Source: Pteria penguin
Lineage: Eukaryota > Mollusca > Bivalvia > Pterioida > Pteriidae
Reading direction: 5' to 3'
DNA length: 64,000 bases
NCBI GenBank assembly: GCA_035048485.1
Contig: CM068582.1
Location: 19,975,570-20,039,569 of the forward strand
In this document: positions 42,301 through 49,656 of the stretch, one piece after another
How the letters are laid out: each line of letters starts with the position of its first letter
Position numbering within the stretch: the first letter of the stretch is position 1
Made by a program: the position numbers and the translations under genes
Notes under the pieces: model-generated
What the model saw: only the letters and a program-made list of their open reading frames with translations
What the model was told of the DNA's origin: nothing
The model's database searches: none

Positions 42301-43035
42301 ATTGTTCAAACGTCACGGGTCAAACTCCTTTAAGAACAAATTAGCGGATGCCAAAATCAAGTGTAATGACTTTGTTAGTAATGGACAGACATGTGCAATA
42401 ATGACTTAAAACGTAAATATCCGGAGACTGCTAAAGTAAGAACTTAGCATCAGAACACATTACAATTAACAGACATAATATTTAATAAATAAATACAAGA
42501 TATCAGCGACCTGTGATCCCAATTGCACTTCCTTGACTTGAGGATAATTAAACAGAAAGAAGAGAAATATTATGTATCAAACAAGTATAAAATTGTAAAA
42601 CTTTTAATCAAAATAAATGAAAGAAATAATAGATCTAGTAAACAACGTCAAGAGTCAAGATTCAAGACTCAAGATATATTTATTATCGAATTAATGACAG
42701 TACGACGATGTAAAATGTCACTTCAATTGCTTTCTCGACCCGCCAAACCTCTACTATCGTATTCAGGACGTGCGCTTTTGCGCGCATGCACAAAAACTTA
42801 TGTTTCCCGTTCCACTTTTTAACATTTAGCGTACCCATTTAAAGGTACAATACCTATTTATACGTGTGTTCCCATTTAATATTTATGGGGATATCCTGGA
42901 CCTGAATGATATATGTTTTGGGAATCAAGCGTGCCTCGGATGATAATAAAGCCCTTGCATATTCAATAAATTATATACATCTTTTGTATTATCACCTCCA
43001 AGTTCCACTTGTATTGAATCTGACAAAAGTGACAT
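18237..43035 (-). CDS. MTX2: Metaxin-2, complete nine-exon gene
   Basis: Minus strand, nine exons: 43035-42996, 38393-38346, 34846-34727, 34273-34197, 31457-31365, 26554-26516, 24752-24627, 20983-20907, 18399-18237. Together they give 783 nt (260 aa plus TAG), against 263 aa for human metaxin-2. All junctions are GT/AG and in phase. Family landmarks run in order: MSLLSD start, WPED, a thioredoxin-like/GST-N region with NAEEMSPSG and VPFI, the helical GST-C region with RYGS-x-HPWPLNH and GWYKKTVEE, CCQALSERLG, YFF, then PTELDALVFGHL, which is nearly invariant in metaxins. Metaxin-2 is a cytosolic-face subunit of the mitochondrial outer-membrane SAM/MIB complex, working with metaxin-1 and SAM50 in beta-barrel assembly. 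No transmembrane segment is seen, as expected for metaxin-2. Introns make up 97% of the gene and are packed with repeats. Confidence 0.95.
19001..20346 (-). mobile_element. Helitron-like element with nine 145-bp central repeats (MTX2 intron 8)
   Basis: Read on the minus strand it starts TTTTTAGCTCACCTGAGC with a long palindrome, then GTCCGTCGTCCGTCCGT. It then runs through tandem units and ends in the hairpin AGGCCC-ACTT-GGGCCT (19021-19006) followed by CTTGT. Units containing TTCTGTGCAG-x-x-GTTCTGG start at about 19213, 19358, 19503, 19648, 19793, 19938, 20083 and 20228, exactly 145 bp apart, plus a first copy at 19067. The overlapping open frames on both strands here are simply the repeat unit. 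Family: non-autonomous Helitron/Helentron-like (inferred from the ends). Confidence 0.7.
20565..20820 (-). mobile_element. Old, diverged tRNA-derived SINE (MTX2 intron 8)
   Basis: It shares the body of the SINEs at 25.5 and 39.2 kb in order on the minus strand: a degenerate box B (complement of GGAATCAAACCTAGAA), GGCACATAATGTCCCTC, GGGTCTGTTACAGA, CATCAGGCAG and GGTGTGACATAAA. Many substitutions and no clear target duplication indicate an old insertion. Confidence 0.6.
20907..20983 (-). CDS. MTX2: MTX2 exon 8
   Basis: 77 bp; acceptor TTGGTTTAG, donor GTAAGT. It encodes VEEEVRSCCQALSERLGEGR and YFFGD, matching the family's CCQALSQRLG-x3-YFF segment. Confidence 0.97.
21120..21215. mobile_element. 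tRNA-like SINE head fragment
   Basis: GTTCAGTAAGTAGAACATTC resembles a Pol III box A region, and GACCTAGGTTCCAGTCCC about 30 nt later matches box B. A shortened relative recurs at 21395-21445, just at the left edge of the 47-bp satellite. No intact tRNA fold is evident. Confidence 0.35.
21437..23984. repeat. 47-bp satellite array, about 54 copies (MTX2 intron 7)
   Basis: The unit starts TCCAAGGTTTTATATCACTC, continues TGTAGGACCTCAAAATATAC and ends ATACACA, 47 bp (starts 21488, 21535 and onward). Variants (ATACA/AGACA; CTCTG/CTTTG; GCACCTCAC) recur in blocks. Whole multi-unit strings reappear, for example 21700-21900 against 22990-23180, so the array grew by segmental duplication. It lies wholly inside an MTX2 intron. 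Confidence 0.97.
23985..24600. repeat. Degenerate ~130-170-bp tandem repeats flanking the 47-bp satellite
   Basis: Four units contain GGGCAATAACTCTTGTAAAATG-like cores (about 24028, 24156, 24274, 24445), and each is followed by TGTAAGACCTCATACTTAAT or a relative and TACACAC. The second phrase resembles the TGTAGGACCTCAAAATATAC core of the neighbouring 47-bp unit. Confidence 0.6.
24627..24752 (-). CDS. MTX2: MTX2 exon 7
   Basis: 126 bp, phase 0-0; acceptor TTTTCAG, donor GTAAAA. It encodes ITKLRYGSVHPWPLNHIIPF, LKQREIKRKL and GWYKKTVEE. RYGS-x-x-PWPLNH is a metaxin-2 hallmark. Confidence 0.97.
25484..25769 (-). mobile_element. Young tRNA-derived SINE with perfect 12-bp target duplication (MTX2 intron 6)
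   Basis: On the minus strand: a tRNA-like head with box A (GCCAGCGTGGCGTAGTGGTA) and box B (GGGGTTTGAGTACC), a unique body, and a TCAATCAAC-type tail. It is flanked by identical CAGCTATTTACT at 25472-25483 and 25770-25781. The perfect duplication shows recent retroposition. It is in sense orientation to MTX2. The minus-strand open frame across it is not a gene. Confidence 0.92.
25782..26300. mobile_element. MITE-like dispersed repeat, copy A
   Basis: It shares with 34,955-35,636, in the same order and orientation: AGCTAAACCTATATA, CTCATCCGTTAGTGAAGGTCA, a mid block with GAGTGTAT, TGTCCACAAA-TTATG and AAATAAAG-ATTTCACAG. Ends are loosely inverted (ATGAAATATCTTTTA versus complement of AAATAAAGCATTTCACAG). 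The family is unknown. Confidence 0.55.
26516..26554 (-). CDS. MTX2: MTX2 exon 6 (39-bp microexon)
   Basis: Thirteen codons, LHLCWVQRSVADE, phase 0-0; acceptor TTTCAG, donor GTGAGG. It corresponds to the LYLQW segment of vertebrate metaxin-2. It is in-frame skippable in principle, though it lies in a core helix. Confidence 0.9.
26928..30946. mobile_element. 4.0-kb segment bounded by ~130-bp inverted repeats (MTX2 intron 5)
   Basis: Left arm 26928-27066 and right arm 30829-30946 are inverted copies. Outer ends read AGGTCCAGCGCTATAAACTG and, complemented, AGGGTCCGGCGCCATAAACT; both continue GAGAATATACTTAAGTCA and end AAGGAGGAATTAAACACT. The interior is AT-rich with no open frame above about 80 codons, so it is either a non-autonomous DNA transposon or a decayed one. 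No target duplication could be identified. A hAT-type MITE sits inside it. Confidence 0.7.
27496..27633. mobile_element. Short hAT-type MITE (CAGTGGCGGAT ends)
   Basis: The left end CAGTGGCGGATCC and right end ATCCGCCACTA form inverted repeats, followed inward by G-runs on one strand and matching GGGGGGGCCC on the other side. CAGTGGCGGAT is a common hAT terminal sequence. The 138-bp element lacks a clear target duplication. The overlapping minus-strand open frame is not a gene. Confidence 0.6.
31365..31457 (-). CDS. MTX2: MTX2 exon 5
   Basis: 93 bp, phase 0-0; acceptor TTATTTAG, donor GTAAG. It encodes GFDLSKDLDSELQAELQAYV and AMIHSVLVNAE, the first helices of the GST-C-like domain (ELQAEL-x-AY pattern). 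Confidence 0.95.
31990..34033 (-). mobile_element. Helitron-like element with ~12 central 146-bp repeats (MTX2 intron 4)
   Basis: On the minus strand it begins TTTTTAGCTCTACTGGTCTC with a palindrome, then GTCCGTTGTCCGGACGTCCG, the same layout as the 19-20.3 kb element. The GGGACCAC anchor of each unit lies at 32192, 32344, 32490, 32634, 32780, 32926, 33072, 33218, 33364, 33517, 33662 and 33810, so 146 bp is the modal period. The far end has AGTAGAGCTCCAGTC (minus). The open frames on both strands are the repeat unit, not genes. Confidence 0.75.
34197..34273 (-). CDS. MTX2: MTX2 exon 4
   Basis: 77 bp; acceptor TGTTCAG, donor GTATGA. It encodes QVPFIKAGPFLIAGFEPIVG and FVKRR, the end of the GST-N-like domain (VPFI-x6-GPIV in the family). 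Confidence 0.95.
34727..34846 (-). CDS. MTX2: MTX2 exon 3
   Basis: 120 bp, phase 1-1; acceptor TTTACAG, donor GTGAAT. It encodes EQMIMSDYANCLSVRTFLRM, then CQLPF and NAEEMSPS. This is the metaxin thioredoxin-like N-domain, with the family's Cys and the conserved NAE-x-MSPSG turn. Confidence 0.95.
34955..35636. mobile_element. MITE-like dispersed repeat, copy B
   Basis: Paralogue of 25,782-26,300. Here the ends are clearer: AAATACTTAATATAATCGTG on the left against complement GTGAAATACTTTATTTTTGT on the right. It has a longer middle than copy A. It lies in MTX2 intron 2. Confidence 0.55.
36043..36391. mobile_element. Foldback MITE, ~140-bp arms
   Basis: The left arm contains CTCCTTAGTTTTATCATGTT and CCAATCAGCATCCGCTGTGC; the right arm contains the complement of both in reverse order with a few mismatches. 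About 80 bp of loop separate the arms. It is inserted in the degenerate minisatellite of MTX2 intron 2. Confidence 0.8.
36785..37215 (-). mobile_element. Possible Helitron-like fragment with tRNA-like segment
   Basis: The minus strand starts TTTTTTTCAGATCACCTGAG, resembling the TTTTTAGCTCACCTGAGC start of the 19-20.3 kb element. Nearer the other end, GGGATTCAATTCCC and an upstream box-A-like TAGTGATCTAGC hint at a tRNA-derived head. The block interrupts the minisatellite. The call is weak. Confidence 0.3.
37975..38215. repeat. AT-rich degenerate minisatellite
   Basis: Units such as CTATTATCATATGGTATATA and TTATAAATTCTACC repeat about five times with heavy divergence. The plus-strand open frame through it is not a gene. 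Confidence 0.5.
38346..38393 (-). CDS. MTX2: MTX2 exon 2
   Basis: 48 bp, phase 1-1; acceptor ATTATAG, donor GTTAGT. It encodes TERWPEDVKLVQTYQ, matching the WPEN-x-LYQ segment of vertebrate metaxin-2. Confidence 0.9.
39240..39510 (+). mobile_element. tRNA-derived SINE with near-perfect target duplication (MTX2 intron 1)
   Basis: The head GCCGGCATGGCCTAGTGGTA has box A; box B is GGGGTTCCAGTCCC. The start GCCGGCAT can still pair with ATGCCGGT 70 nt on, like an acceptor stem. The body matches the 25.5-kb SINE and the tail is CAATCAATCAATCG. It is flanked by TCATTAGAAT (39230-39239) and TCATTAAAAT (39511-39520), 9 of 10 identical. It is antisense to MTX2. Confidence 0.9.
40834..42297. mobile_element. 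1.46-kb Tc1/mariner-type non-autonomous element (MTX2 intron 1)
   Basis: Inverted ends CAGTATGGTCACCGTGGAAC (left) and, complemented, CAGTACAGTCGGCGTGGAAT (right), each flanked outward by TA (40832-40833, 42298-42299), the target duplication of the Tc1/mariner superfamily. The interior has GC-richer subterminal segments (GTGGGCAGCGTGG, CCGTTGGTGGCATTGCGTGG) and no transposase frame. The flanks are duplicated without the insert at 44.87-45.13 kb, which supports the boundaries. Confidence 0.8.
42996..43035 (-). CDS. MTX2: MTX2 exon 1 (start codon)
   Basis: ATG at 43035-43033; 13 codons MSLLSDSIQVELG plus one base; donor GTGATA. It aligns residue for residue in length with the metaxin-2 N-terminus (MSL start, then A/T-E-x-WPE in exon 2). 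The open frame continues upstream with in-frame ATGs at about 43101 and 43134, so an N-terminal extension is possible; the internal ATG was chosen because it fits the family's length. Confidence 0.8.
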
Positions 43036-43230
43036 TCTTGCAGACTGAAGGACAGACGGTAGTCGACTTTCACTTTGAAATTGATGATCAACATGCAACA
43101 TCCGGTTTAGCAGTTTAAAAGACAACTCGGACATGTTCGATTAAGTTTCAAAATCATAAGACTCTTACGAGACCGACCCCTTTTCTGGATGACGATGTTC
43201 GATCGGAAAACGTATAATATACAGATAATA
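43036..43230 (-). promoter_or_regulatory. Presumed 5' UTR/promoter region of MTX2
   Basis: Position only: sequence immediately upstream of the MTX2 start codon. No TATA box or clear initiator was recognised, and the open frame continues upstream to about 43134 before a stop. Confidence 0.3.
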
Positions 43231-43480
43231 GTAAATAAATGAAAAGGATTATATCTAAAACCAGGAAATCTTGTTTATAAGTCCTTGCTAAAACTTTCAC
43301 TATAATATGATAATAAAATAGATTGAATATCTTTAAAGTAAGTTTGCAATATATATCCATATTTTAGATTTATCTCCTCTTTTTATGCATGTCGAATTAT
43401 TCTTGAAATATGCAGAGACATATAGATCTATGCACAGAGACTGGAAACTCGCCGCTTCGTCCACTTGTTACTGTATGCTA

Positions 43481-43941
43481 CTGTCCGCGCCACTCACTTT
43501 GTAAACCGAGAAATCTGGATTTTCACTTATTTATCTTTAGAATAGTTTTACAAAATTAATATCAATCGACAGATCTTGTTTAGTCGTAACTTTTGGTGTA
43601 TGTTACATGTTTCTACGAAGAAGCATTCGTATTTTATAGGGAAAAATCATTTTAGATAGGGCGTTTTCTATGTTAATTTTGACGTGACGTTGCCGATTTT
43701 TAACATTGAGACTATGGAAAACTTGGCGACGTCACGTCAAAATTTAACATGGAAATCGCCCTATCTCAAATTGATTTTTTTTCTATAAAATATGAACCCT
43801 TCTTCATACAAACATATAGTATACACTAAAAGTTACGACTAAACAAGATCTATCGAATGGTTTTGCCTTTTTAAAATTATTCTGAAGATGAATAACTGAA
43901 AATCCAGATTTTCCAGTTTCCAGAGTGAGTGGCGCGTACAG
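43481..43941. mobile_element. Foldback MITE, arms about 200 bp, TA target
   Basis: The outer ends CTGTCCGCGCCACTCACT and complement CTGTACGCGCCACTCACT are flanked by TA on both sides. Inner arms include AAATCTGGATTTTCA, ACAGATCTTGTTTAGTCGTA and GGGCGTTTTCTATGTTAA, each mirrored on the right. A loop of about 30 nt near 43700 remains. A transcript would form an almost continuous 200-bp hairpin. The open frame overlapping its right arm is not a gene. Confidence 0.88.
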
Positions 43942-44319
43942 TAATTGACGCTTCCAATTACGTTCGAAATTTTGTTAAAGCAGATGACGTCACAATGCTT
44001 TAAACCTCGTTCATACCGCGGACAAACATTGAAAATGTATTGTGACGTCACAAAATTCGACGAAAAATCCGCGAAATGGAAGGGTCAATACGGAGTATCT
44101 CAACTAATAAAATCCGTCACGGTTTGCATTTAGTCACCTACCAAATCCATTCTTCTCGATGTGGGCATTTTTATGTGGGCGACTTACGTCATAATCGTAT
44201 GACATCATAACAATCACAAAGTGCGCGTGTATGTTGACGTTATTTTAGTTGCGATATTCCGTATTAGGTGTCCGCGCTAGAAGAAATATTTTGAAAAAAT
44301 GTGTAAAAGCTGTTTTAAA

Positions 44320-44455
44320 TACCCCGAAACATATGGGTACGTTTTGATCAACACTTTGGGTACGTTTTTGACCAAACAAGTGTGTACGTTTTGACCAAAC
44401 CTGGGTACGTTTTTGTTGGGTACTTTTTGGCATGGGTACGTTTTGACCTGCATCC
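44320..44455. repeat. Short degenerate minisatellite (GGGTACGTTTTGACC)
   Basis: About six copies of GGGTACGTTTT(T)GACCAAAC with 20-35-bp spacing. Overlapping minus-strand open frames read this repeat. Confidence 0.6.
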
Positions 44456-44494
44456 CTCTACAATACACTGATTTTAACCCGTCGGATATCGCCC

Positions 44495-44568
44495 GGGGAC
44501 GTATAGCGCAGTTGGCCTTTTCCTGTCGACGCACCTCGGTTCAAATTCTACAGTCGCCTATTACTATT
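44495..44568 (+). tRNA. tRNA-like sequence or tRNA pseudogene/SINE head
   Basis: Box A-like TAGCGCAGTTGGC and box B-like GGTTCAAATTC lie about 35 nt apart, the spacing of a tRNA gene. An acceptor stem pairs only poorly, so a functional tRNA is unlikely. A T-rich run follows about 10 nt later. Confidence 0.35.
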
Positions 44569-44862
44569 TTTCTCTTTATCTTTTATGTTAATTTTAAGAA
44601 ATAGAAATTTGTAGAAATAATGTTCTCCTTTTTCTTTCTAACAAAATCGAGACAAACTCGTATCATTATAAGAATATCTTTAAAAGCAAGATTTTTAGTC
44701 GAGATGTCTTCATTTCCTACTTTTTTTCTAAACGTTTATTTCTCTTTATATATTTATTCATTTAACAGCGTTTGTTGCTATTTACGAGTTGTTGATATAA
44801 AAAAATCAATGCACTTGCCTTTACTACTGTTTTTTTTTTAACTAATCAGCATTATCATCCCA

Positions 44863-45135
44863 GGGGACTTTTTTTAACTTACAAAATGTACGTATTCGCC
44901 AACTTGATACTCATGTATTAAAAGCGTTTAGCCTTTTCGATTCTTAATTCGCATTTGGTGAAATGGCGATTGGGAAGCGCTCACACAGAGAGTTCTAGTT
45001 TAACGGTCCCCAAAAATTTATTCATTATTAAATGGATGGGGGGGGGGGGGGGGGGGGGGTTCAAAATCCTTTCAGAACAAATTAGCGGATGCCAACATCA
45101 AGTGTAATGACTTTGAGCACCAGCGTCTGTCATTG
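44863..45135 (+). repeat. Segmental duplicate of 40.65-40.80 and 42.31-42.37 kb without the insert
   Basis: The left half matches 40650-40800 (TTAACTTACAAAATGTACGT, GTGAAATGGCGATTGGGAAG, GAGAGTTCTAGTTTA); the right half matches 42320-42370 (AGAACAAATTAGCGGATGCC, ATCAAGTGTAATGACTTT). In between lies a G-run where the other copy carries the 1.46-kb element. Confidence 0.8.
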
Positions 45136-48097
45136 TCATTCATGGACAGTAAATAACAATGTTGTGTTTATTTAAAAATTCAGAAGGTAAATAACAAATG
45201 TTTTATGCACTGATATGAACTGTTTTTCTCCCTTCTATGTAAAGAAGTAAAAAGAAAATGGCGATCCGGGCGCCAATTACGTGTTGATAACTTCTTCAAT
45301 TCGTACTAAAAATGGTAACTTTCATTTCTCTAATGTTTTTTAAATTACTTTCATTATAAAACAAGTAATATATCGACTGGTAATAAGATTATTTTGTCGC
45401 TTATAGTATGCTGTCGGTTCTCTGGGTGAAAAAAAGATAGATTTACCGCCTATGCAAAATTGGATTAAAATCAAATAACGAACAAAGTTTTCACGCTCAA
45501 TGGTGTAAGATGTGTCTGAAAATCTTTCTGAATACAAAAAAGTGGATTTAGTTAAGCAGAGGATATTGTCTTTGTTGGTTTAGCAAATTTCTGGTCGTGG
45601 GCGTTTCTCAATGGGGTCGGTAGTCAGGAAAATAATGTCGCGAGATCTTCACTCTTGGCCGGGTAATTATGCATAATTTATAGACAGTTCATGAGAAAAT
45701 TAATGAGCTATGACTTAAATAGATAATGAAGTTGCTATAAACGAAAAATGGTAGCTTGTGCTTCAATATTTCTTCCTTTTTTGTTTTATCGTTTTATTTG
45801 GGGGGTTGTTTTGTTTTGTTATTTATTGCTTCTTTGTTTATTCTTTTCTAGTTCTTTTTATGTAGTCCTTTTTTATATTTTACCATACAATTGCTTATAT
45901 TTTTGTTAAAAAAGTAAATGATAACATTATCGGATCTGTATATCTAAAAATAGTGAGTAGGGTGGAGTTGCAGCCGTCCACGACTAATGTTTTACAATAT
46001 TCGGTCCGGATAGGGGGTATACAGCCCTATAATGGTCAATCATGACCTTTGTTGGTAAAATTTTCCGACAAAACAAAAAAAAAAAAAAAGGGGGGGGGGG
46101 GGAGGGGGATGTTGGTGTTTACAACCTCCGTAGCCCCCCTCTCACTTTCAGTTTGTTATGATTTAGAAGAAGTGCAATATATCGATTTTGTTTTTCATTG
46201 ACAATAGGTTAACAGACAGTAAGCTCTATGTGTAACACAAAACAAGCTATAAAGCGTGAGTTAAATGCACTTGCCGCTCTGCTCAACCATAGGAGTGTTT
46301 GCCTCGCCATCCAAGTCCTTCTACAGTAACATGATAGTATAAGACTGTTGGTATTATCAGGGACGTGTATAACTAACCTTAGTTTGGTGTTACAGTAGGT
46401 AGTAGGTAGATGAGCAAATATCTGTGACACAATGGAGGTATTAGCATCAGAGTGTTCAACATAGGTATTAAAATCAGAGTGTTCGACGTAAGTATTGACC
46501 TCAGAGTGTTAGACGATCCTGTTTATTATTAATTTTACGGATGAAATGATAAGAGTATGTACATAATTTGTACATCGGTCAATGGCTTGAAAAACATTAA
46601 AGAATCCACAAATTGAACTTTGTTTTCTTGGGTTTCCCAATTCCGAAGAACTACTTCTTGGACATAGTAAGCAGCGGAGCAAGTATGCGCGAAGAACTTG
46701 CGCAATAAGCACGAACTGGACGATGGATGTAAGGAATGGCGATCTGATATTTTTGAAAAAGGTAAAATCGCTTTTTCGCTATGTTTGTCACATTTCTAAT
46801 GAAATTTTACTTTTTGCTATAATGCATTATGTAGAACTTTGTTTCAAACTTCAAATTAGTATTTCTCTCATGTAAATCTCTGTCCTTAGAGTTAGAATTA
46901 GATGGGGTTTTGGCGGCTGAATTTGGTTTGCTCTACATATATATTAGACCTGAACAAGTTCTACTAAAGTTGTTTAAAAGTGCTTTTGGTGCAATGAATC
47001 AACACTGGAATGTGGTATAAATGTTCCGAATATAATTTAGTTACCTCACTTTAATAATTCTGAATTGTCTCTGACTACAAGACTCAAATAAGTTATTGTA
47101 ATAGTCTGCCATCCGTCCATCTTTCACCAATCCGTAAATTTTTGCATTTATGACTTCTAATAATATATTGATTTTGTATATGTAAACTGGTTTCATTGTA
47201 ATAAAATAAATATCATTTGGAAATGATTAAAGGTGGGATGGGGGGGAGGGGTTGATCTAGCGTAAATATCAGTTTGTATTAATGGGCTTTGATGGATTTT
47301 TCCTTCAGCTTTAGATAAGATCTTTTGAGGGATGGGTCGAGGATGTGGAAACATAAACCCCGAAGTGTACCCTCTTTTGAGAAACCTCTTCAGACCAAAG
47401 CGAATGCATTAGAGTGATCTAGAAGGATGTCTCAAGAAGTAATAGCTTTGGATCCATACTAAAATCCAGTTTTTAATGCTTTTTTAATTTGTCATTTTTG
47501 CTTATTTGGGGATAATGTCTCAGATTTCCTCTTTGTTGGTTTCTTATAATGCAATGTTTTTTTAGGTATCGAGCATGCAAAGCATGATCGAAAGCCTATA
47601 GGGATCGTAAAAATTTTACCTCTTCGCCGCATTTCCTGGCCAAATCTCATTCGCGAAAGAAAATAGTACTTTCTTTTGAATGCTCATATTAGATTCTAGA
47701 AATGCATTTATTCTTCCTAATTGTCTTCTACTGCCTTGAAACATTTATTCGTAGAAATGTTTAATATGCAATGTGACGTAAATGACATACGTAAACATTG
47801 TGATTCATGATTAAATTATGCGAATGTATATACAAGATTTGACCTTAACCAAGGGTCAAATTCGACGTTTATGCTTTCGGATATCCTCGACCTTTTTCAT
47901 GTTAAAGGCGATATTGTTCCGAATGTTGTTTATAAACTTAGATATTGGGGCGTAAGGATACATGAGGTCATGTTTTCATTAAAGATCGATTTGTGAACTG
48001 TGCGCGTAGTATGCAACTGTAGATACAGCAGTGAATTGAATTTTGAAAGTTTGAACTGCATTTGCATTATTTGTTGTTAATAAACCTCAATGGTATA
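45136..48097. other. Intergenic region, no supported gene
   Basis: AT-rich sequence with homopolymer runs (A-run and G-run at 46071-46100). A small CpG-richer patch at 46640-46760 could be a promoter or first exon, but nothing conserved was recognised. Otherwise I see nothing. Confidence 0.4.
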
Positions 48098-48099
48098 TA

Positions 48100-48763
48100 C
48101 AGTCCACTCTCGTTACGTCGTCACTCGAAATAACTGCATATTCCGAAATCGACAGAAATCTGCTCGTAATAAAAGTACATATGCTCTTTTTTGTGTTCTT
48201 TATACCGGCATATTCGCCTTCTGGCATCGGCAGCACGGAGCAAATTTACATTTTCATACCAATTAAAATTCTATACACCGGCAGACTACCTTAACTGGCG
48301 ATCTAGGAACTATCGACAAGGGATTTCGCGGCTGACCGCACCAAATATCCGGCACGTAGTTTAGTCTGTTATTTGCTTTTTTACGACGCGCATGCGTTTA
48401 CCTGTACATATGGCCAAGAATGTATAGTTTAAGAACTAAACTATACTTCCCTGATATGGCATCATTTGAAATAATAAAACACTAATTATGCAGGAACTGG
48501 AATACCGGTATGTTTATTCTACACTCAGTATTTCTTCGTAAATATTTTATACATTACATACACTGTACATATAAATTAAACAGAACACAATTGAGTTCGG
48601 TAATGACCGTAATTATAGTTGTCTCCAAGTTTATTAATTGAAAAATTTTGATTTATATAATTTTATACGAAATAGCAGCAATCTGTATATATTAGCAATT
48701 TTAAATTCGTTTAAACGGCAAAACTCGGAAATACAGACATGACCGTTGTAACGAGAGTCGCTG
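48100..48763. mobile_element. Tigger/pogo-like non-autonomous element, 664 bp
   Basis: The left end CAGTCCACTCTCGTTACGTC and right end complement CAGCGACTCTCGTTACAACG are inverted repeats. TA flanks both (48098-48099, 48764-48765). The ACTCTCGTTA-xx-CG core is typical of pogo/Tigger-type mariner relatives. No transposase is encoded. Confidence 0.8.
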
Positions 48764-48832
48764 TACCAGAGTCGTTGAAGTACTCTATAGACTTGGGATT
48801 CCAAATTTCAAGGACTTGGAAATATTTACCAT

Positions 48833-49656
48833 GATACCCCCGCCAAGGAAGTTGGGGGGGGGGGTCCTATATAGGAATCACCATGTCCGTCTGTCCGTGC
48901 GTCCCGATTCGTGTCCGCTTGATAACTTATGTACCATAGGACTCAGGATGATCAAACTTGGTATGTGAATGTCTCATGGGAACGGGATGTGTCATGTACC
49001 AAAATTTGGTCACTGTGACCTTGACCTTGGCTTAAGACCTCTTTGATAGTAAATCCTAGGCCACCTTGTGTCCGGAGCATAACTTTTTATTTCGTCAATA
49101 GATTTGTATAATATTTCACAAGATTGTTTCCCATGACCTAAGGATGTATCATGACCTTAACCCAAGGTCAAGGCCAATATGGACTTGGTTGTTAAAATCC
49201 TGTCCGGACCATATCTTTTTACTGGACAGGTGGATTTAGTATTACCCTTTGCCTAAGGATGTGTCATGACCTTGAGCCAAGTTTAAAGGTCAAGTTCAAT
49301 GTGGACTTGGTTATTAAAATCGTGTCCGGGTCGTATCTTTTTATTTGGTCAATAGATTTGGATAATATCTCACAGGATTATTGCCCATGACCCGAAGGTC
49401 AACAATCAAGGTCACAGTGTACTTGGTGTTAAAGATCCTGTCCAGGCAATATCTTGTTATTGGGTTAAAGATTTGGATAATATTTCACAGGATTGTTGTC
49501 CATGACCTAAGGGTGTGGCATAGTTCAAGATCGCTGTTTCTTTGGTGACTAAACTCTGATTGGATTTTGGCAAGACTAAATGTTCAGCTTCCTGAATTAT
49601 TGCATGTTCAACTTTTTTGCCGCGTGGGGTATTTGTCCCGTTAGGACAGCTCTAGT
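48833..49656 (+). mobile_element. Helitron-like element (short version)
   Basis: The left end is a hairpin (CCCCCGCCAAGGAAGTTGGG) followed by CCATGTCCGTCTGTCCGTGC. The interior holds four or so degenerate units (TGACCTTGACCTTGG, CATGACCTAAGG, TCCGGxCxTATCTTTT). The right end GTCC-CGTTA-GGAC then CTAGT (49652-49656) repeats the terminus of the 8.6-9.8 kb element almost exactly. The open frame at 49.6-49.8 kb is not a gene. Confidence 0.65.

Noticed and set aside
42523..42822. 99-codon plus-strand open frame with an Arg/Leu-rich end
   Set aside because: No recognisable domain, antisense in MTX2 intron 1, AT-rich and poor codon character in the first half.
44495..44568. Functional tRNA gene
   Set aside because: Box A and B spacing is right, but acceptor and anticodon stems do not pair well; kept only as a tRNA-like sequence.
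47605..47660. Alternative MTX2 first exon (MRFGQEMRRR with a phase-compatible donor)
   Set aside because: The sequence does not resemble the metaxin-2 N-terminus; the 43.0-kb exon does, with exact length.
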